A DNA stretch of 5,929 bases from Candidatus Brocadiia bacterium (GTDB lineage Bacteria; Planctomycetota; MHYJ01; WSZJ01): positions 1 through 5,929 of the forward strand of contig JABWAY010000261.1 in assembly GCA_013360825.1 (NCBI GenBank), read 5' to 3'. Position numbers and translations under genes: made by a program. Of this stretch, positions 5,448 to 5,929 are shown piece by piece. The notes below the pieces were generated by a model. The model did not search any database. It was not told the DNA's origin and worked only from the letters and a program-made list of their open reading frames with translations. Within the stretch, counting starts at the first letter, position 1. Each line of letters starts with the position of its first letter.

Positions 5448-5929
5448 CTACCGCTCGACCTCGTGGAAGAACATCCGGGGTTTTCCGCCCGCCATCACGA
5501 CCACCCAGACGCCGCGGCCCGTGCCGGATTGTCCGCGCTTGAAGCGCACGACGTAGAACGAGACCCCATCCCGGCAGGACCGGAGTCCACGACGCAGCCT
5601 CGGCGGCGCGCCGACCTCGCTCCCCTTGAAGTACCTCTGCACGGAGACCTCAAGGTCCGTCACCTTCGCAAGCTGCTCAACCTCCCGCAGCATCGCCTCC
5701 GACATCTTCGCCATGACCGAATCGTAGTCTTTCACCATGGCGGCAGCCGGCTCGGGCTCGAACGAGGCCTCGATCCAGCGCGTCGCCTCCGGGAGCTTCC
5801 ACTCCTCGACCCGTGCGGCCATGTCCGCGCCCGCAGAGGACTGGGCCGCCAGGAGGTCCTTGACCGCCGCGAGCACCGCGGCGGAGGCGTCCTCCACGGG
5901 GGGCGCGGGGTCGACGGCGGGCGACGGCC
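5448..5929 (-). CDS. Hypothetical protein, C-terminal part (5' end beyond the window)
   Basis: The visible 159 residues are the C-terminal part of a protein I do not recognise. The frame is open through the window edge, and its first visible residues, PSPAVDPAPP, look like a Pro/Ala linker that often follows a signal peptide or lipoprotein anchor in exported proteins. The GTG at 5897 could be an alternative start but is probably internal, and no convincing ribosome-binding site precedes it. After the linker come amphipathic helices (DASAAVLAAVKDLLAAQ, then an acidic Ala/Glu/Lys region with several Met). A basic alternating strand-like region ends the protein (VSFYVVRFKRGQ, RGVWVVVMAGGKPRMFFHEVER), resembling a small alpha+beta domain. 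A single Cys sits in LRSCRDG. It stops at TAG 5448-5450, tail to tail with the upstream gene, with no terminator visible between them. Confidence 0.65.
   Translation of the reverse strand, partial: PSPAVDPAPPVEDASAAVLAAVKDLLAAQSSAGADMAARVEEWKLPEATRWIEASFEPEPAAAMVKDYDSVMAKMSEAMLREVEQLAKVTDLEVSVQRYFKGSEVGAPPRLRRGLRSCRDGVSFYVVRFKRGQSGTGRGVWVVVMAGGKPRMFFHEVER

Noticed and set aside
1..5929. tRNA, rRNA, CRISPR array, insertion sequence or phage features
   Set aside because: No cloverleaf, regular direct repeats, terminal inverted repeats or transposase/integrase motifs were seen.

Overview
The window is a very GC-rich bacterial fragment whose third codon positions are almost all G or C. It is probably from an environmental metagenome assembly, because its first 13 bases are exactly the inner end of an Illumina adapter. 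A large membrane-associated alpha-2-macroglobulin (A2M), a planctomycete-like GAF/free-methionine-sulfoxide-reductase protein, a receiver-PilZ protein and a promoter that touches a start codon together suggest Planctomycetota or another high-GC Gram-negative-type lineage. That placement is an impression from protein style, not a proof.

Layout. (1) 14-3321, + strand: one continuous A2M-family reading frame, cut at its 5' end by the contig edge. It contains macroglobulin (MG) domains, a four-helix membrane module where the bait region usually lies, the conserved A2M domain, a thioester domain and a C-terminal receptor-binding-like domain. The frame is interrupted once, by a TGA at 1921-1923. 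That codon sits exactly where the thioester cysteine of the Gly-Cys-x-Glu-Gln motif belongs. (2) 3322-3382: short convergent gap with a GC hairpin. (3) 3383-4132, - strand: receiver-like plus PilZ two-domain protein. (4) 4133-4400: AT-richer divergent regulatory region. (5) 4401-4874, + strand: GAF-fold free methionine-(R)-sulfoxide reductase-like protein. (6) 4921-5436, + strand: small membrane-anchored or exported protein of unknown function, with a likely leaderless promoter. (7) 5448-5929, - strand: C-terminal part of an unrecognised protein running off the window.

Main point of interest: the interruption of the A2M gene is an in-frame TGA precisely at its most important cysteine, with the frame intact on both sides and the Glu-Gln partner kept. 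Other genes here end in TGA and use TGG for Trp, so wholesale reassignment of TGA is unlikely. The choices are a selenocysteine-containing (selenoester) A2M, which I do not know to have been described; a recent inactivating TGC-to-TGA change; or a base error near a contig end. The sequence alone cannot decide. A hairpin follows the TGA but does not clearly fit the bacterial SECIS pattern.

The genes do not form an obvious single pathway. The A2M is probably a cell-envelope protein, the PilZ protein a cytoplasmic signalling component, and the GAF protein a methionine-repair enzyme.
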